Assembly: GCA_947044405.1 (NCBI GenBank)
Contig: CAMRHE010000077.1
Coordinates: 2,728,001-2,792,000 of the forward strand
Direction: 5' to 3'
From: Leptodactylus fallax
Taxonomy: Eukaryota > Chordata > Amphibia > Anura > Leptodactylidae
Length of the DNA: 64,000 bases
Under the pieces are notes generated by a model, which saw only the letters and a program-made list of their open reading frames with translations, was not told the origin of the DNA and did not search any database. Each line of letters begins with the position of its first letter. Within the stretch, counting starts at the first letter, position 1. This document shows, one piece after another, positions 1-11,351 of the stretch. A program made the translations under genes and the position numbers.

Positions 1-1846
1 GAAAGGTACTGTGAAAATACGCAGTCATGTTTTAGCTACAAAAACATCCCTTAGTTTCCATAACTCAATATACAAGACATTATCTGCCTAACAATAAGCA
101 GAGTGGGAAGACAAATTTTATACGAAGTACATATTTCTGCCTGCTGTTCAGAATATGGATTTATATTTCACTCCGTTGAGCTTTCTACTGTCCAGGGGAG
201 TTGTTTGTTACAAAGCATATGTTAGTTTTCTACTAGACCTGCATACTACGTAGTAGGTACTCCTGTAATACATCTTTTTTGTCTGAGCAGTATATACACA
301 ATCTGTAACATTGAAATAATAAATTATCAAGACAATCAGGCCTTATATCACAAAAAGTAGTTCTGTGGATCAGCTGCATATTTTGCTCCTGTTTATGGTT
401 GTGCAATATGCAGTTCTGTATAAGTATCAGTTCTCGTCTCCTTGGCTTTAGGAGAATGTATTAGTAAATTGCAAAAAATGGAATAAGGGCCCCTGCTGCT
501 ACATGTGGCCAGACCGCGGCCCACCAAACTGCAGATCTACCTTTAAAATCATGCCATCATTCACCATCGTAGGTGGGCACTGTTCCAGCTACATGAGGCA
601 GCTGGTACACGTGGACGCACCATACTAGGATCTGTCTGATTGACTTCTAGGGAAACTACAAGGAATTTAAGTTTCCTTGATAAATATCTAAGTGGATCCT
701 GCACACTTAGATGAGGTTCACCAACAGGCTCGCATTCTAGGGAAACAAAGATCAGACATGCTGAATTTTTAAATGCTGATCTATATTGGACTCAAGATAT
801 AAGTGCTGCCATAGGTGTTGAGAAATTGCGTATCTCTGTCTTCAACTTGAATTCTTGACCAAAGTAGATTGTAGTCAGCTGCACGAGTGCTCAGCCTGCA
901 GTTATCATATGTGTGAAGTCCAACTTTTATCCCAGGAGAGACATTCACAACATTCACTAGGCTACGCGATTGATGTCCAACTGATAGAGTTCTGAACTGC
1001 ACTGAGTGTTAGCAGTGTTGTGAAACCCTGTGCTGCTTTTCCTCCGGTCGTTTCAGCTCTACATTCTTCAAGGCCTCAAAGTTGGCCTTTACAGTCATTG
1101 GGCAGAACGTGAGCAGAGATCTATAGAGATGAAATGGATAGATTTTCTAGCACTGCTCCTACTTCAATCTAAGCGGGTGTTTGACCCTGAATTGTCAATC
1201 ACAACATTTCTGCTTCAGGATTTGAAGCAGTTTTTTTCTGCTTCACGAAAATCAACATAGATTTTGACGCTTAATTTGAAGCAGAATTTGGAGTGCCACT
1301 GTATTTTGCCTATCTTGCCTTTATTGGGCAGGGCCAAATTCCAATTTCCACGAGCAGATTTTAACAAATTCCACGTTGACGGAAAAGGTGTATTTTCTGC
1401 CTCCCATTTATTTCAGTGGGTGTTCTCAGGAGGAATTTGCTTAAAGAACGAGCAAAACACTTATTTTTTCCACTAGCTGAAAAAATCAGCTACTGCTTCC
1501 CATTGAAATGAATGGGAGGCAAGTTTCAGGCGGAATTTGAGGTGGAATGTGCCTCAAATTCAGCATCAAATTCCTACATGTGAACACCCCCTAACAGTCA
1601 GCTAGGGTCACATCATACATTGATGACATATCCTAGTGATGTGCCACCACTGCTGATGCATATGAAAAACCTATAATGGTGACTTCCGGGGAAGAACGCG
1701 CCCATAATTCTAAAATTTTACTATGCAACGGCTTTACAATTTGTATCTTATTTTTGGACAGTTCTGTTATAAAACTTATGTATGTTTTTTTAAGGTATGT
1801 TTTGTTTTTAAGCTTAATAATTTTTTTTATTTTTTCCCCCTATCAG
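1..1846 (+). other. vps8 intron (3' part)
   Basis: No VPS8 exon is recognised here. The only clear element is the Harbinger-type MITE at 1173-1591. Nothing recognisable is seen at 1-1172, and 1595-1846 is unique-looking AT-rich intron ending in the polypyrimidine tract of exon a. Confidence 0.7.
1173..1591. mobile_element. Harbinger-type MITE with TAA duplication
   Basis: A non-coding inverted-repeat element. The left end GCGGGTGTTT and the right end AACACCCCC are inverted and flanked on both sides by TAA (1170-1172 and 1592-1594). A 3-bp TWA target duplication is the hallmark of PIF/Harbinger elements. The interior carries degraded inverted motifs such as GGAATTTG and CAAATTC. No transposase is present. 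Superfamily assignment is inferred from the duplication. Confidence 0.65.
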
Positions 1847-1945
1847 CAAGAAGTTTTTAATTATATCCATAATATCTTGTCACTTCCTGGATACAGTCCT
1901 GAGGAGAAGCAGTCAACATGGGACAAAGCAATGAGACATATGGAG
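1847..1945 (+). CDS. vps8: vps8 exon a (first in window)
   Basis: This exon has 99 nt and encodes residues 1-33 of the part seen here. It starts QEVFNYIHNILSLPG and matches the VPS8 solenoid segment FFNYIHTILSLPG. The acceptor is a T/C-rich tract ending tatcag. The donor is GAG|gtatgc. Both ends are phase 0, so skipping it would keep the frame. The open frame extends upstream of the acceptor, but that part has no VPS8 character and is intron. Confidence 0.93.
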
Positions 1946-3103
1946 GTATGCCAAAATGAGGTTAGATTAATGGTAGTGAGCGGCAACTGTACTATGTGAC
2001 CAGCAAAGAAGTCACGAGCACCATGGCCTCTTCAAAGAGCTGAAATGTTGGGGGTACCAGATATCAGACCCCTACTGATCATATATTGATGACCCACTCC
2101 ATAATGTTTTTACAAATATATCTAGGCTGTTTAGAGGAATTCTTGCACCTCTCTAGTTGTACAGTGCAGCCTTCATCTGGGGCCGCCAGCATTTCAATTT
2201 TTTTTTTTTGCATTAAAATGGAATAGAGATGGTGATTGTGATAGGACATGTGATCTGGCTGTGTTTTATTCTCATTTCTAGTCACACCCTGCATATCTAA
2301 AAACTAAACTTTTTTTTTTTTTTAAAAAAAAGATAAAAATAGGGACCTGTATTTTTATTTCTGTGTTGTGATGAGAAATCATGATTGGTCATGTAACCAA
2401 GCTACATGTGACCCTGGTCCAAGACAGTGATGTAACATGTTATATATCAAACTATGTAGGGGTTAAGAATATGGATTCTGTTTTAGAGGTTGTCCTTTTT
2501 TTTTTTGACATGATCAAAACTTCCAAACTTTTAAATTTTCATCCTAATTCACTTCAATGTGAAGATCCCTTCCATCTAATTTCCATTTTTTAGACAGAAA
2601 AAATACTGTTGCAGTATGCGTTATAGGTATGTTTTTTTTTTTTTTTTGTTTTTTTTTTTGTAATCTAAAAAAACAGACCAAAGGGACCTTCCTTTTTATT
2701 CTAACATTGAAGTGAATTGAGATGGGTATAAACAATAACAAGCTTTCCATTCGAATCTGATAATAAGTGAAACGTTTTTTGTAAATTTCGATCATCTAAT
2801 GAATCAGAACAACGGACAGCCAATGGTAGTCTGAATGTAGCCAAGAGGGATAGGGGCCACAGTTTACAAAGGTGTTTGTCATACAAAGAGGCAGAATTGG
2901 GTAATAAAATATACTGAAAAAAAAAAAACCGCTAAAAATCACCTGCTCTGTTCAGATTGAAAAATTCTCAAATGTTCACTTATCCTTTCCAGGAAGTCAC
3001 TGATCCAATTGCACCCACCGTATTTTCTTATGGTAATTTTAGCATCTTTATTGAAGTAGATAATTAATTTTACAGCAATTTTTTTCCTGTTTTTCCTAAC
3101 TAG
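1946..3103 (+). other. vps8 intron a-b
   Basis: AT-rich, with several long T and A runs (2200-2210, 2310-2330, 2632-2660, 2918-2929). A short piece at 2045-2100 resembles the inner end of a T2-type MITE (CCCTACTGATC...TATTGATGACC). Otherwise nothing is recognised. Confidence 0.6.
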
Positions 3104-3193
3104 GAGCTGTTAACACTGAGTCCAAGTAAAGCAGCTGATTTGATCTGCACCCACTTCAGTGAACAGCTGGACGAGATCATTGGAAAGCTTCAG
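3104..3193 (+). CDS. vps8: vps8 exon b
   Basis: This exon has 90 nt, residues 34-63, phase 0 at both ends. The acceptor is ctaactag and the donor CAG|gtatag. The peptide runs ELLTLSPSKAADLICTHF and ends IIGKLQ. It corresponds to the VPS8 stretch that reads LVSLKPCKAAELVATHF in mammals. It is too short for a long-ORF search and was found by splice sites and family match. Confidence 0.93.
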
Positions 3194-4384
3194 GTATAGT
3201 GAACTTTTGTGAAGACATTATGGTGGTTACTGTCAGACGAAGGAGCACTTTTATAGTGCTAGGAAAGCAACCAAAAAGTGTCCCTCATTTAACTTGAGTA
3301 AGCATTACATCTCTGAGAGAACTTTAGTTGAATTGAGGTAAAGAAGACCAAGAAGTTTTCTAATATCTGTTCCAATCTGACCTCAGATTGTTAGTTCTGC
3401 AGTATTGACAGTGCTTCTTCCCAGTTTTTGTCTCATCTATGCAGGGCTGTGGAGTCGGCGAGCCAAACCACCAACTCCAAATCCTCTATTTTTCTACAGA
3501 CCGATTCCAACTCCTTAATAAATGGCTGACAGCCATGGTCAATTAGCAGGAAAGATCCTCTAATTTGTTAAAAAGCTAGCGATTAACTTCATATAAAAGT
3601 AAATATGCAACAAATTATACATCTAATAAATTAAACAATATTAATAATTCTATCAGATAATTAATATATATAAAGTTGTAGACCTCGGGTTTGTGACTTT
3701 TTAAACACCAGTTGCGGAATAAACTACTACTTTCCCGAAAAGGGAGCCCCACTAGATTTATTATTATTAATGCCAGAAAGCTACCATAACTGATGCTGGT
3801 AATCTATGCCAGATTTCACTCCAGGCGTCTGGCCTGGCAGAGGCAGGCATCCATAAATGAAATGCATCCTCTGTCAACACAGGGGGATATAAAGACTGGC
3901 ATTGAGAATGCCAGTCCTCATAAATCTCCCCCATATATAGCTGTACACACTTATCTTTGTGCAAGTCACAGGATCACAGAAAATCAACCAACGCAACAAA
4001 AAGAGAAAAAAAGTCTTTATCCAGCAAGCGTTCAGTAATCCTCAGTAATGTCTTCACATAGATAACTGCAGATGAAACGATCTTTACTATGACAATAATG
4101 TGTGCATTAGAGACACATCCTGAAAATAAATTGTACTTGTTGCCTAAATGGAAGAAAATGACAAATTGACCATATTTTTAAGAGAACCTGTTATCTCTCC
4201 TGACATGTCAATTTGTGCAAATACTTGCAATTCCCTATAAAGTAATTCTGAAGCAACTTTCCTTAGAACTGCCTTTCCTTTGTTATTCCTCCTGGAAAGG
4301 TGTGATAAGTGTACAACTGGGTCTTACCATCACCCTCTGTCAATGCTATGTGTACCATCTCAGTTAGGTGTAGGCGTATAGAGT

Positions 4385-5465
4385 GCCCCCCTTCTATCGG
4401 AAGGAATACAAGTATTTACTAAAAACAATATTTCTCAGTTATATCATTGGGGGACAAAGCACCATGGGTATAGACCCAACCACTGGGAGGCTGACACTAG
4501 GGATATCAAAAGATGTCGGCTCCGTCTCTGGGCTATGCCCTCTTCACAGGCATTATGTTAACCACTTTTAGCCTAGTGTCCATAGGAGGCAGACACGACC
4601 TGCATGCAGATCTTCTGCTTTGCATCTTTTTTCTTACAGATGCGGAGGGGTCGTCAGCGTGTACGCCACACTAGTCGCATTCACCTATGTGCATCTGTGG
4701 CCAGAACGCTGGTGACCCCACTCCCATGTGTGAGGTCACTGAAGGGGTGGGTGCTCCAACCCCTCCTTCCTGGTTCCTAGTCTCTAGCAGGGCCCCATTC
4801 CTATGGCAATATCCATCTTGGTGGGAATTTTTCTCCTCCAGAGCTGGGGCCACGTCTTTATTGTAATGACCAAGGTTTGTCAGAGCCTTCTGGGCTGTTT
4901 GGCACAGCCACCTGGGACTCTGTCCAGACTTTTACCAAATTCTACCAGATCCATTCTGTTGGCCTCTGTTGATGCCAGTTTGGGTCGTAAGGTTTTACAA
5001 GTGGCTGTGCACTAAGTTGCTTGCATGGCTGTGTAATTCCCACCCTCTTTAGGATGTCCCATGGTGCTGTGTCCCCCAATGATATAACCAAGAAAACTGT
5101 ATTTTTTTGTACTCACTGTAAAATTCTTTTCGTGTTGTATTCATTGGAGGGCACAGTTCCCCCCCTTTTTTTTTTTTTTTTTTTAGTTATTCCTGCTTTG
5201 GGCTATTTTGTTGCTTTCTGGGTTCAGAACATGTTAGTGGCTGTTGGTTCGGTGTTTTTTATCTTGTTTTTTTTGTGTCTCTCTCCTACTGCGCTATAAA
5301 CTGGTTAGCATAGTGTCTGCGGAGAGGGTATAGCTCAGAGTCGCAGCTGAAAGCTTTTGATATTCCTAGTGTCAGCCTCCTAGTGGCCAGGTCTATATCC
5401 ATGGTGCTGTGTCCCCCAGTGAATACTACAAGATAAAGATTTTATGGTGAGCACCACAAATCCAG
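4385..5465. mobile_element. Two adjacent related inverted-repeat MITEs
   Basis: The arms 4441-4468 and 5057-5084 are inverted copies of 28 bp with one mismatch, built around CATTGGGGGACA-AGCACCATGGG, and the similarity extends outward to GTTATATCATT. A second pair, near 5144-5170 (ATTCATTGGAGGGCACAG) and 5400-5428 (CCATGGTGCTGTGTCCCCCA), forms a related shorter element directly beside it. Both contain the sub-motif CTAGTGTC-CC-AG. No coding capacity is seen and the superfamily is unknown. Confidence 0.6.
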
Positions 5466-6573
5466 TTTTCAGGAGAGTGTATATGTTTTTTTTTTCAATC
5501 CGTCAGATTACATCTCTAATATATCTGTTGATGCTGGAGTCGAAATCTATTCATCTGTAGCTTTTTATCTGTGGATAAAAACAACATTGAAGCTTTCTGG
5601 ATGCTGAACACTTATGGGAAATTTTATTTATTTCCCCCTATGTGGTATTATTAGGTGTCAATATTGTATGGATTTGAGGACAATAGAGGTGACCTTAAAC
5701 GCTTTTAGTTGCATCTTCCTTATGCAGGGGAGACACTCAGAAGCCTCCCGTGCTTATATGTGGAACAGTATCATCTATCACTGAATTACTTCCATTTCAT
5801 GTATGGTATTTTGTAATTGCCATTTTATTTTTTATTATGACTTTCTCTATAGGACATTCACAGACAGGTATCCCACTGATCTACAGCCCTGCATTTACTT
5901 GTTTAAAACATAGTGAACATCAAAAACATTTTGTTGATTTTTTTTATTTTTTTTTATTTTTGTACAAATAAAGTGTTAAGATATTGCATCTTTCTTTAGA
6001 GTATCTTGAAGATAGGACATTTGACTATGCTGTAGCCGGCACTGATTGGAAAGCGTACCGTGCATATTCTGCCTTGCGTTTGATGAAAGATGAAAGCAGG
6101 GAGATGTATTTACCAGCCTCGGCTTCCTGTCTATACTCACACACCTCTAACCAGTTCAATTGAATCATCTCTGCTGGCAGACACTTAATGAGTTCATTAG
6201 CACATTCTCCACAAAGGCAGGTTTGCATCTGCCTGACCTTCACCACAGAGAACCTTTCAATCACTTGTCTCGAAACCTTGGATCTTGGTGGTCATCGTTC
6301 TTTGCCAGCACCGAGCCAGATTCATTCCACGTTTTTCTAGAGACTTCTTTGATGGAGACAAGTGATATTACTAAGTTTTATATACAGTATCTAAAACTTT
6401 AAGGCCAAACAACAGGGCCTCATAGTCTGTATTTCCATGTATTGGAGTCTTTCTGGTTTTAACCCTTTCTTTTCATTACTACACTGGTCCAAATTATTTT
6501 CTTTTGCTGTTTTTCTTGAAGTTTTTGGAAAGAAAGATATAAAATAGTAAAACGTGTGGGAAAGGTTGAAAAG

Positions 6574-6945
6574 TAAGGCCAAGTCCCCATGTAGCATAAA
6601 CACCGCAATTTGCCCACAGCAGGAACGTCATGGCAAAATCTGCTGCATTTGACAGTACCTACAAAGTGGATAGGATTCTGACTAAATCACATCCACACAT
6701 TGCAGAAAAATATACACAGCAGATATGCTGCGATTTCAAAAACCACCATGATTTTGGAAATCGCAGCATGTCAATTATACCTACGGAAATGCTGGCGTTT
6801 AACGTAAAGGTATCATTGAAGCAGAAAGTCCGCAGAGGAAAACTGTGCGGACTTTTTGTGAAAAGCGATGTGAGAAAAACCGCAATGCATTTCCGTTGCG
6901 GTTTTTCCCGCAGCAATTTTTGGCTGCAGCTTTGTGTGGCCTTAT
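6574..6945. mobile_element. Palindromic MITE, superfamily unclear
   Basis: Ends are TAAGGCC and GGCCTTA, with internal inverted motifs (GATTTC/GAAATC, GCAGCATGTC, TTGCGGTTTTTCCC). The target duplication is not clear. It is non-coding; the open frames across it on both strands are a by-product of its palindromic structure. Confidence 0.45.
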
Positions 6946-7679
6946 CCTAAAGGAGTTATTGAAAGTTGGGCATAGTGGGCATCAGAAGTGTAACTTGAAG
7001 CTTATTGCACTGGGGCCCAGATCTGTAATGGTTGCAGTGAGAGTCTTGTCTTTAAGATTCAGCAGAGCCAGATAAGTTTTCTGACTCACAGTGTAGCAGC
7101 AGCAGCAAATTGTGTCTTTTCCAGAAGCCTCTTTCTTATCCCTTTTCACCATAGACTAATATGTAAAAAATAACTCAGTTTGATACATGGAGAAGAAAAA
7201 AATATTTCTGTAATAAGATATATTACATAGTTTCTTATATTCACGTGTACTATGATTTTGTGAATGTTGTTTTATAACTAAAGGTGCACTTTACGTTGTA
7301 GCAGCTTGGTCATGATTCTCATCATTATTAACATTAAGATGGTATTTGTATATTTTTGTGCTGTATAATCTAGTTCTTGCGAGTAACAGCTTTGCTTCAT
7401 ATCACATTTTTAGCAGCCATTTAGTAGATCCAAAATGCAGATGTAAAAAACTGATAGATATCAATCTACTACATTTTGTTTTCTGGCACAAAAGATAGAA
7501 CAGGATTTTTTTTTTTTTTTTTTTTTAAACATTGACTTTGTGCAAACGGATGGCCATCTGGTTACATTCATTTTCATCTGTTTTTAGCATCCATTAAATG
7601 GATTTGCTAAATAGATGCTAAAAGCATGTTGTGAATCGCCCCTTATATTGAGACTTATGTGGTGTTTTCCTAATTGCAG

Positions 7680-7726
7680 GATTCATTTCTAGTTTTCCAG
7701 TTTCTTAGAAGCCTTCTAGATCCAAG
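7680..7726 (+). CDS. vps8: vps8 exon c
   Basis: This exon has 47 nt, residues 64-78 plus two bases of Arg79. The acceptor is taattgcag and the donor CCAAG|gtttgt. The peptide DSFLVFQFLRSLLDPR matches the conserved VPS8 FKFLRSLLDPR segment. It ends in phase 2, and the next exon supplies the last base of the arginine codon. Confidence 0.94.
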
Positions 7727-8529
7727 GTTTGTATTCTGTGCCTGTGTTTTTATAAAATAGCTGTTTTTTTCATACGTTCTTAAATGGAGTTTTCCAAGTT
7801 CCAATAAAATTGGATCATTTGGAACAAATGGTATAAAATAATGAATTACTTATACATACTTGTTAAATTGTTCCCTGGCTCAATGCTCCTAACCAACCTT
7901 TGTTTATTGGGTTGCAATCTCACCACGTGAGTATTGTAGCCAAACACTGGCCTCAACAGTCTTGTTCCATAGACCACTGAGGACAAAAGTTGGCCAACAG
8001 CTCTCTCATGCTTGTGGTCTGCTTTAAGGGAACACCTGAGTAAGGGTTCAGCATTCCACTGGGACTGCTGCAAAATATAGGTCGCTAATTTGTGTTATCT
8101 ATCTTATGTTTGTACATAGCTTGCATATGATTTCGGCATGAAGGACCAATACATTTACAGACTTAAAGAAACCTACAGCTCTTCATACTGTATGTAACTT
8201 TATCTAATGCATTACAGTACGAAGTGATAACATGCCATAGGTCCTATATGGTGTGATGAACATACATAAATATTATAGCAAATGTCCTAAAGGGGTATCC
8301 ACATTTATGAAATATCCATAGGGCCCCCACTGTTGACAGATTTCAGAGGTGGGATACATAGCTCTCAAACATTTTTGACCTAACCTGCCATACTTACATT
8401 GGGAGTACCCACTATTATAGGGGCGTATGCTTTAGGAATCTGTCATCAAACTTGTTCTACAGAAGTAAATCTGATTTCTAAATCTTTGGTTAAAGAGTCA
8501 TCATGTACAGGAATTGCATTTGTTTGCAG
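7727..8529 (+). other. vps8 intron c-d
   Basis: An 803-bp intron. A possible degraded TTAA-type MITE starts near 7785 (ATGGAGTTTTCCAAGTTCC). Otherwise nothing is recognised. The open frame seen through its last 130 bp is a chance extension of exon d. Confidence 0.55.
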
Positions 8530-8677
8530 GGATGGAGCTCAGCTAAGTCCTGAGCTGCTGCAGAACCAGCCGCATATCACAGAACACTTCATAGATCGTA
8601 TGTGTCAGTATGATCCTGGTCATGTGACTCAAGTGCTACAAATACTAGAACACTACCGATTGGAGGAGACTATTGAG
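8530..8677 (+). CDS. vps8: vps8 exon d
   Basis: This exon has 148 nt, completes Arg79 and encodes through residue 128. The acceptor is tgtttgcag. The donor is GAG|gtgggg, weaker than consensus. It contains LSPELLQNQPHITEHFID and HYRLEETIE, matching the VPS8 clathrin-heavy-chain-like solenoid repeat region. It is separated from the next exon by only 81 bp, and the same reading frame stays open through that intron. Confidence 0.95.
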
Positions 8678-8758
8678 GTGGGGACATTAAAAATGATTTC
8701 TGTTACAATGAACCTATTTGAGAAATCTGGATATAATGTATTCCTTGTATGGTTTCAG
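8678..8758 (+). other. 81-bp stop-free vps8 intron d-e
   Basis: The intron begins gtgggg and ends tggtttcag. Its length is 27 codons. It contains no stop in the VPS8 frame, so exon d, intron and exon e form one open frame. Known VPS8 proteins join EETI directly to the residues encoded by exon e, so the segment is taken as an intron. If retained it would add 27 residues starting VGTLKMISVT without truncation. Confidence 0.88.
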
Positions 8759-8848
8759 ATTGCCCAGAAGCACAATAACCATGAGACATTAGCCTATTTA
8801 TTGGAGAAGAAAGGGGACATCCAGGCAGCTTTCCAAGTTATGCTTACG
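8759..8848 (+). CDS. vps8: vps8 exon e
   Basis: This exon has 90 nt, residues 129-158, phase 0 at both ends. The acceptor is tggtttcag and the donor ACG|gtaatg. The peptide IAQKHNNHETLAYLLEKKGD is the VPS8 solenoid helix pair that reads ITQKYQLHEVTAYLLEKKGD in mammals. The 102 bp that start at the T of the donor GT are duplicated 382 bp downstream. Confidence 0.95.
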
Positions 8849-8849
8849 G

Positions 8850-8951
8850 TAATGGCACTGCCTAGGACCACTAATAATCTGCAATTTTTAAAGATTCACT
8901 TACGCAGAAAAGACTTATATAATTCCTGGGAAGCTTATAAATGGGTCTTTA
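8850..8951 (+). repeat. 102-bp duplicated segment, copy 1
   Basis: Begins at the T of the exon e donor GT and runs without gaps against 9232-9333 with three mismatches (about 97% identity). Both copies keep the block TAATGGCACTGCCTAGGACC. Copy 2 lacks the preceding G, so the splice donor itself was not copied. Confidence 0.93.
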
Positions 8952-9231
8952 AACCAAAAAACAAATTCATGCTCACACATGAGTAAAAGTCCAATCATAT
9001 AATTTATTAAGGAATTAATAAAAACAACAGCATATAAACACATGGGGGAATCCAAGAAGAGACCAAATGAAAAATAAACATATACAAAAGCAGGAAAGTC
9101 AGGAAATCACATAATGGAAGTACATGGGAGATCCAAAAAAGCACAATAATAAAATATATATATATATATCTTAATAAATAGGGTGTTTAAAGATCTTTGT
9201 GTAAAAAATACACCTAAGAACTATAAGGAAA

Positions 9232-9333
9232 TAATGGCACTGCCTAGGACCACTAATAATCTGCAATTTTTAAATATTCATTTACACAGAAAAGACTTAT
9301 ATAATTCCTGGGAAGCTTATAAATGGGTCTTTA
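9232..9333 (+). repeat. 102-bp duplicated segment, copy 2
   Basis: Direct repeat of 8850-8951, separated from it by 280 bp of AT-rich DNA. That 280-bp spacer does not recur after this copy, so the structure is not a simple tandem duplication of a 382-bp unit. Confidence 0.93.
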
Positions 9334-9539
9334 GACAACAGACATTTATCAACTATCCACAAGATGGGTCCCTTTGCTGGGTGACCATTTCCCTAATGTG
9401 TGTCAATTACAAAAAAACATTCATGAAAATATAAATCCTTTTCAACATCTTCCCTTGACTTGATTGCAGGTTTTGACCCTATTGTCACAAATCAACCTGC
9501 AAAGCCTTTATACCTTCCTGTCAAATGAACACAAACTTC

Positions 9540-9894
9540 TTAAAAGGGTTCCCATCGCTAAGGTAGTGATGACCTATCTTTAGGATAGGTCACCAAAATC
9601 AGATTGCTGGGGGACCAACACATGGCATCCCGATCAGTCAGGTGTTTGAGTAGGCCACAGCATTCGGACAAGCACTGCGGCCTTGTCACTGCATGCCCAC
9701 GCATAGGGGTACATTTTACAGTGGCTGTGCTTAGTATTGCAGCTCAGTTCAGGATATGTAACTTATGGATGTGATGTCACAGACCTGTAAAGAAGAAACA
9801 GCATGGCTGCTTCTGTTGTTTGGCAGGGGTGCCAAGTGTTGGACCCCCAACAGCCTGATATTGATGACCCATCCTAAGGGTTAAACTCTCATGA
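9540..9894. mobile_element. T2-type TTAA MITE
   Basis: Starts TTAAAAGGGTTCCC and carries the recurrent inner motifs GATGACCTATCTTTAGG and ATATTGATGACCCATCCTAAGG in opposite arms, with ACCCCCAACA near the right end. TTAA-flanked elements with TTAAAGG-type ends are the T2 family described in Xenopus (Kolobok superfamily). The right end is eroded. Confidence 0.6.
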
Positions 9895-10000
9895 AAACAT
9901 GAAAAGCATTTTGCAGCCAACACCTGCTATATACCTATATTCTTACCATATGGTTTCTTTAACATCCTGTCTTGTACTTATACTTTTATCGTCTATTTAG

Positions 10001-10052
10001 AGACTACAAGACAGACTTTCAGCATTGACTGAGGACACCATGGACGGAGCAG
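10001..10052 (+). CDS. vps8: vps8 exon f
   Basis: This exon has 52 nt, residues 159-175 plus one base. The acceptor is gtctatttag and the donor GCAG|gtaagc. The peptide RLQDRLSALTEDTMDGA corresponds to the hydrophilic linker that follows the ERLQSKLQ segment in mammalian VPS8. The match is carried by RLQ-RL, by position and by phase. The linker diverges fast in the family. Confidence 0.86.
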
Positions 10053-10612
10053 GTAAGCTTCTAGTATATCCTGTACATCTTTTTTTTTCTGTATTGTTCA
10101 GCAGGAAAGATGCCAAGCAGTAAATGAAGGATGATACTAAGCTATCAAACCTAAACAAGATTTACATTTCTACTTTGCTCAATGACAAGTAAAATATGCG
10201 GTCATTATTTTTTCTGCTCATTTTATATGCCTATTTAAATTCACAAGTGGAAGCTGCTACGATGATATTTTCTGCAGAAATGAAATGAAATATCCAAATT
10301 CTCAGGAGGAAGAGACCACACCATCATGAAAGCTCTTGTGTTTAAACAATGCATATTTCAATACATGGAGGTACATTTGATTGATACACCAAAGGGGCTG
10401 CTATAAGATGTATTTGATATTGAAATTAAGCTTTTTACATTACAATGAAATAGATCTGAATTGGAAATTTCCTACAACTAGCAACAAGCACTTGAAGTCG
10501 AAACGCTCAAGTATCATGCTTAAAAGAGCATTTCATTCCCAAATGGAAACCTTATTTGAAGAATAATACCAATGTTCTTTGTGCTCATTGAATTCTACTT
10601 CTCTCATTGTAG
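10053..10612 (+). other. vps8 intron f-g
   Basis: 560 bp of AT-rich sequence. No repeat family, RNA gene or other feature is recognised. Confidence 0.6.
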
Positions 10613-10716
10613 ATACCAGGCAAATGCCAGTTTTAAAGGATGTTGAGGAAACCCTATCAGAAACAATCTCTTTGTGTGAAAGAACATCACATACGCTCAA
10701 CCAGCAGCAGAGAGAG
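10613..10716 (+). CDS. vps8: vps8 exon g
   Basis: This exon has 104 nt and runs from split residue 176 to 210. The acceptor is ctcattgtag and the donor GAG|gtatgg. It contains LKDVEDTL-like LKDVEETLSETISLCER and ends LNQQQRE. Both are recognisable in VPS8 (LKDVEDTLVETIALCQR and LNQQQRE). The following 3.5-kb intron holds two LINE copies. Confidence 0.94.
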
Positions 10717-11351
10717 GTATGGTGATGCTTGATACGTGCTTGCTACAATGATGGTTCATTCAGGGGTTTTGCTCAAATCCAGTAATACTTTTCTTTCTGG
10801 GAATCATCCGCTTGTCATCTTAAAAGGGAATTAGTGGCAGCAGGCTCAGAGTTAGTTAAAAAAAAAAAAAAAAAATTAAAAGCACCAATATTCATGTTTC
10901 TGATACCACACCAGTACCTTGCCAGCACTGCCCAGGTTACTGGTGGTCTCTTCTTTTGGGTTTTCACTGGAAACAGTGAATGCTTGAGTGGGCATTTCCA
11001 GGTAATTCCTGTGCAATGAGATGGGACCTGGAAGTAGAGACCAGCATCTACACAAGTAGCGTTGAAATGGGAGTGGAGGGGAATTGTTAAATTCTTTTTT
11101 TCAGGACCTTATCCTTGAGATAGGTCACCAATTGAATAGACTTGATGGTCTGACACCTGGGACTCAATTGCTTGTGGTGGCAGCAGTGCTCTCTTAGTGA
11201 ACGGGTTGAACTGCAATAGCAGCCACTGCACGCTGTGCTTGGTAAGTACTAAAGAGGCTGCAGCGCTCCTTGAATGCTGCAGCCTATCTAAACAGCTGAT
11301 CGGCTTTGGGACCGGGTGTCAGGCCCATAACTATCTTTAATTGATGACCTA

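Larger units (their letters stand above)
3194..7679 (+). other. vps8 intron b-c
   Basis: Holds the two related inverted-repeat elements at 4385-5465 and a palindromic element at 6574-6945. A fragment at 3441-3540 (GGGCTGTGGAGTCGG) and one at 3750-3935 (ending AAATCTCCCCCAT) look like ends of dispersed frog MITEs. A partial TTAA-type repeat starts near 4173 (GAGAACCTGTTATC). Nothing is recognised in 5470-6570 or 6950-7679 apart from homopolymer T at 7507-7526. Confidence 0.55.
8849..10000 (+). other. vps8 intron e-f
   Basis: Starts with the 102-bp segment duplicated at 9232. It holds 280 bp of AT-rich DNA between the two copies, with a short (TA)n at 9157-9168, and a T2-type MITE at 9540-9894. 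Nothing is recognised at 9334-9539 or 9895-10000. Confidence 0.65.

Noticed and set aside
8399..8986. A 195-codon open frame looked like a separate gene
   Set aside because: It is vps8 exons d and e read through the stop-free 81-bp intron, with intron sequence at both ends.
9183..9434. An open frame repeating the peptide found just after exon e
   Set aside because: It arises from the 102-bp intronic duplication. Neither copy has VPS8 similarity.
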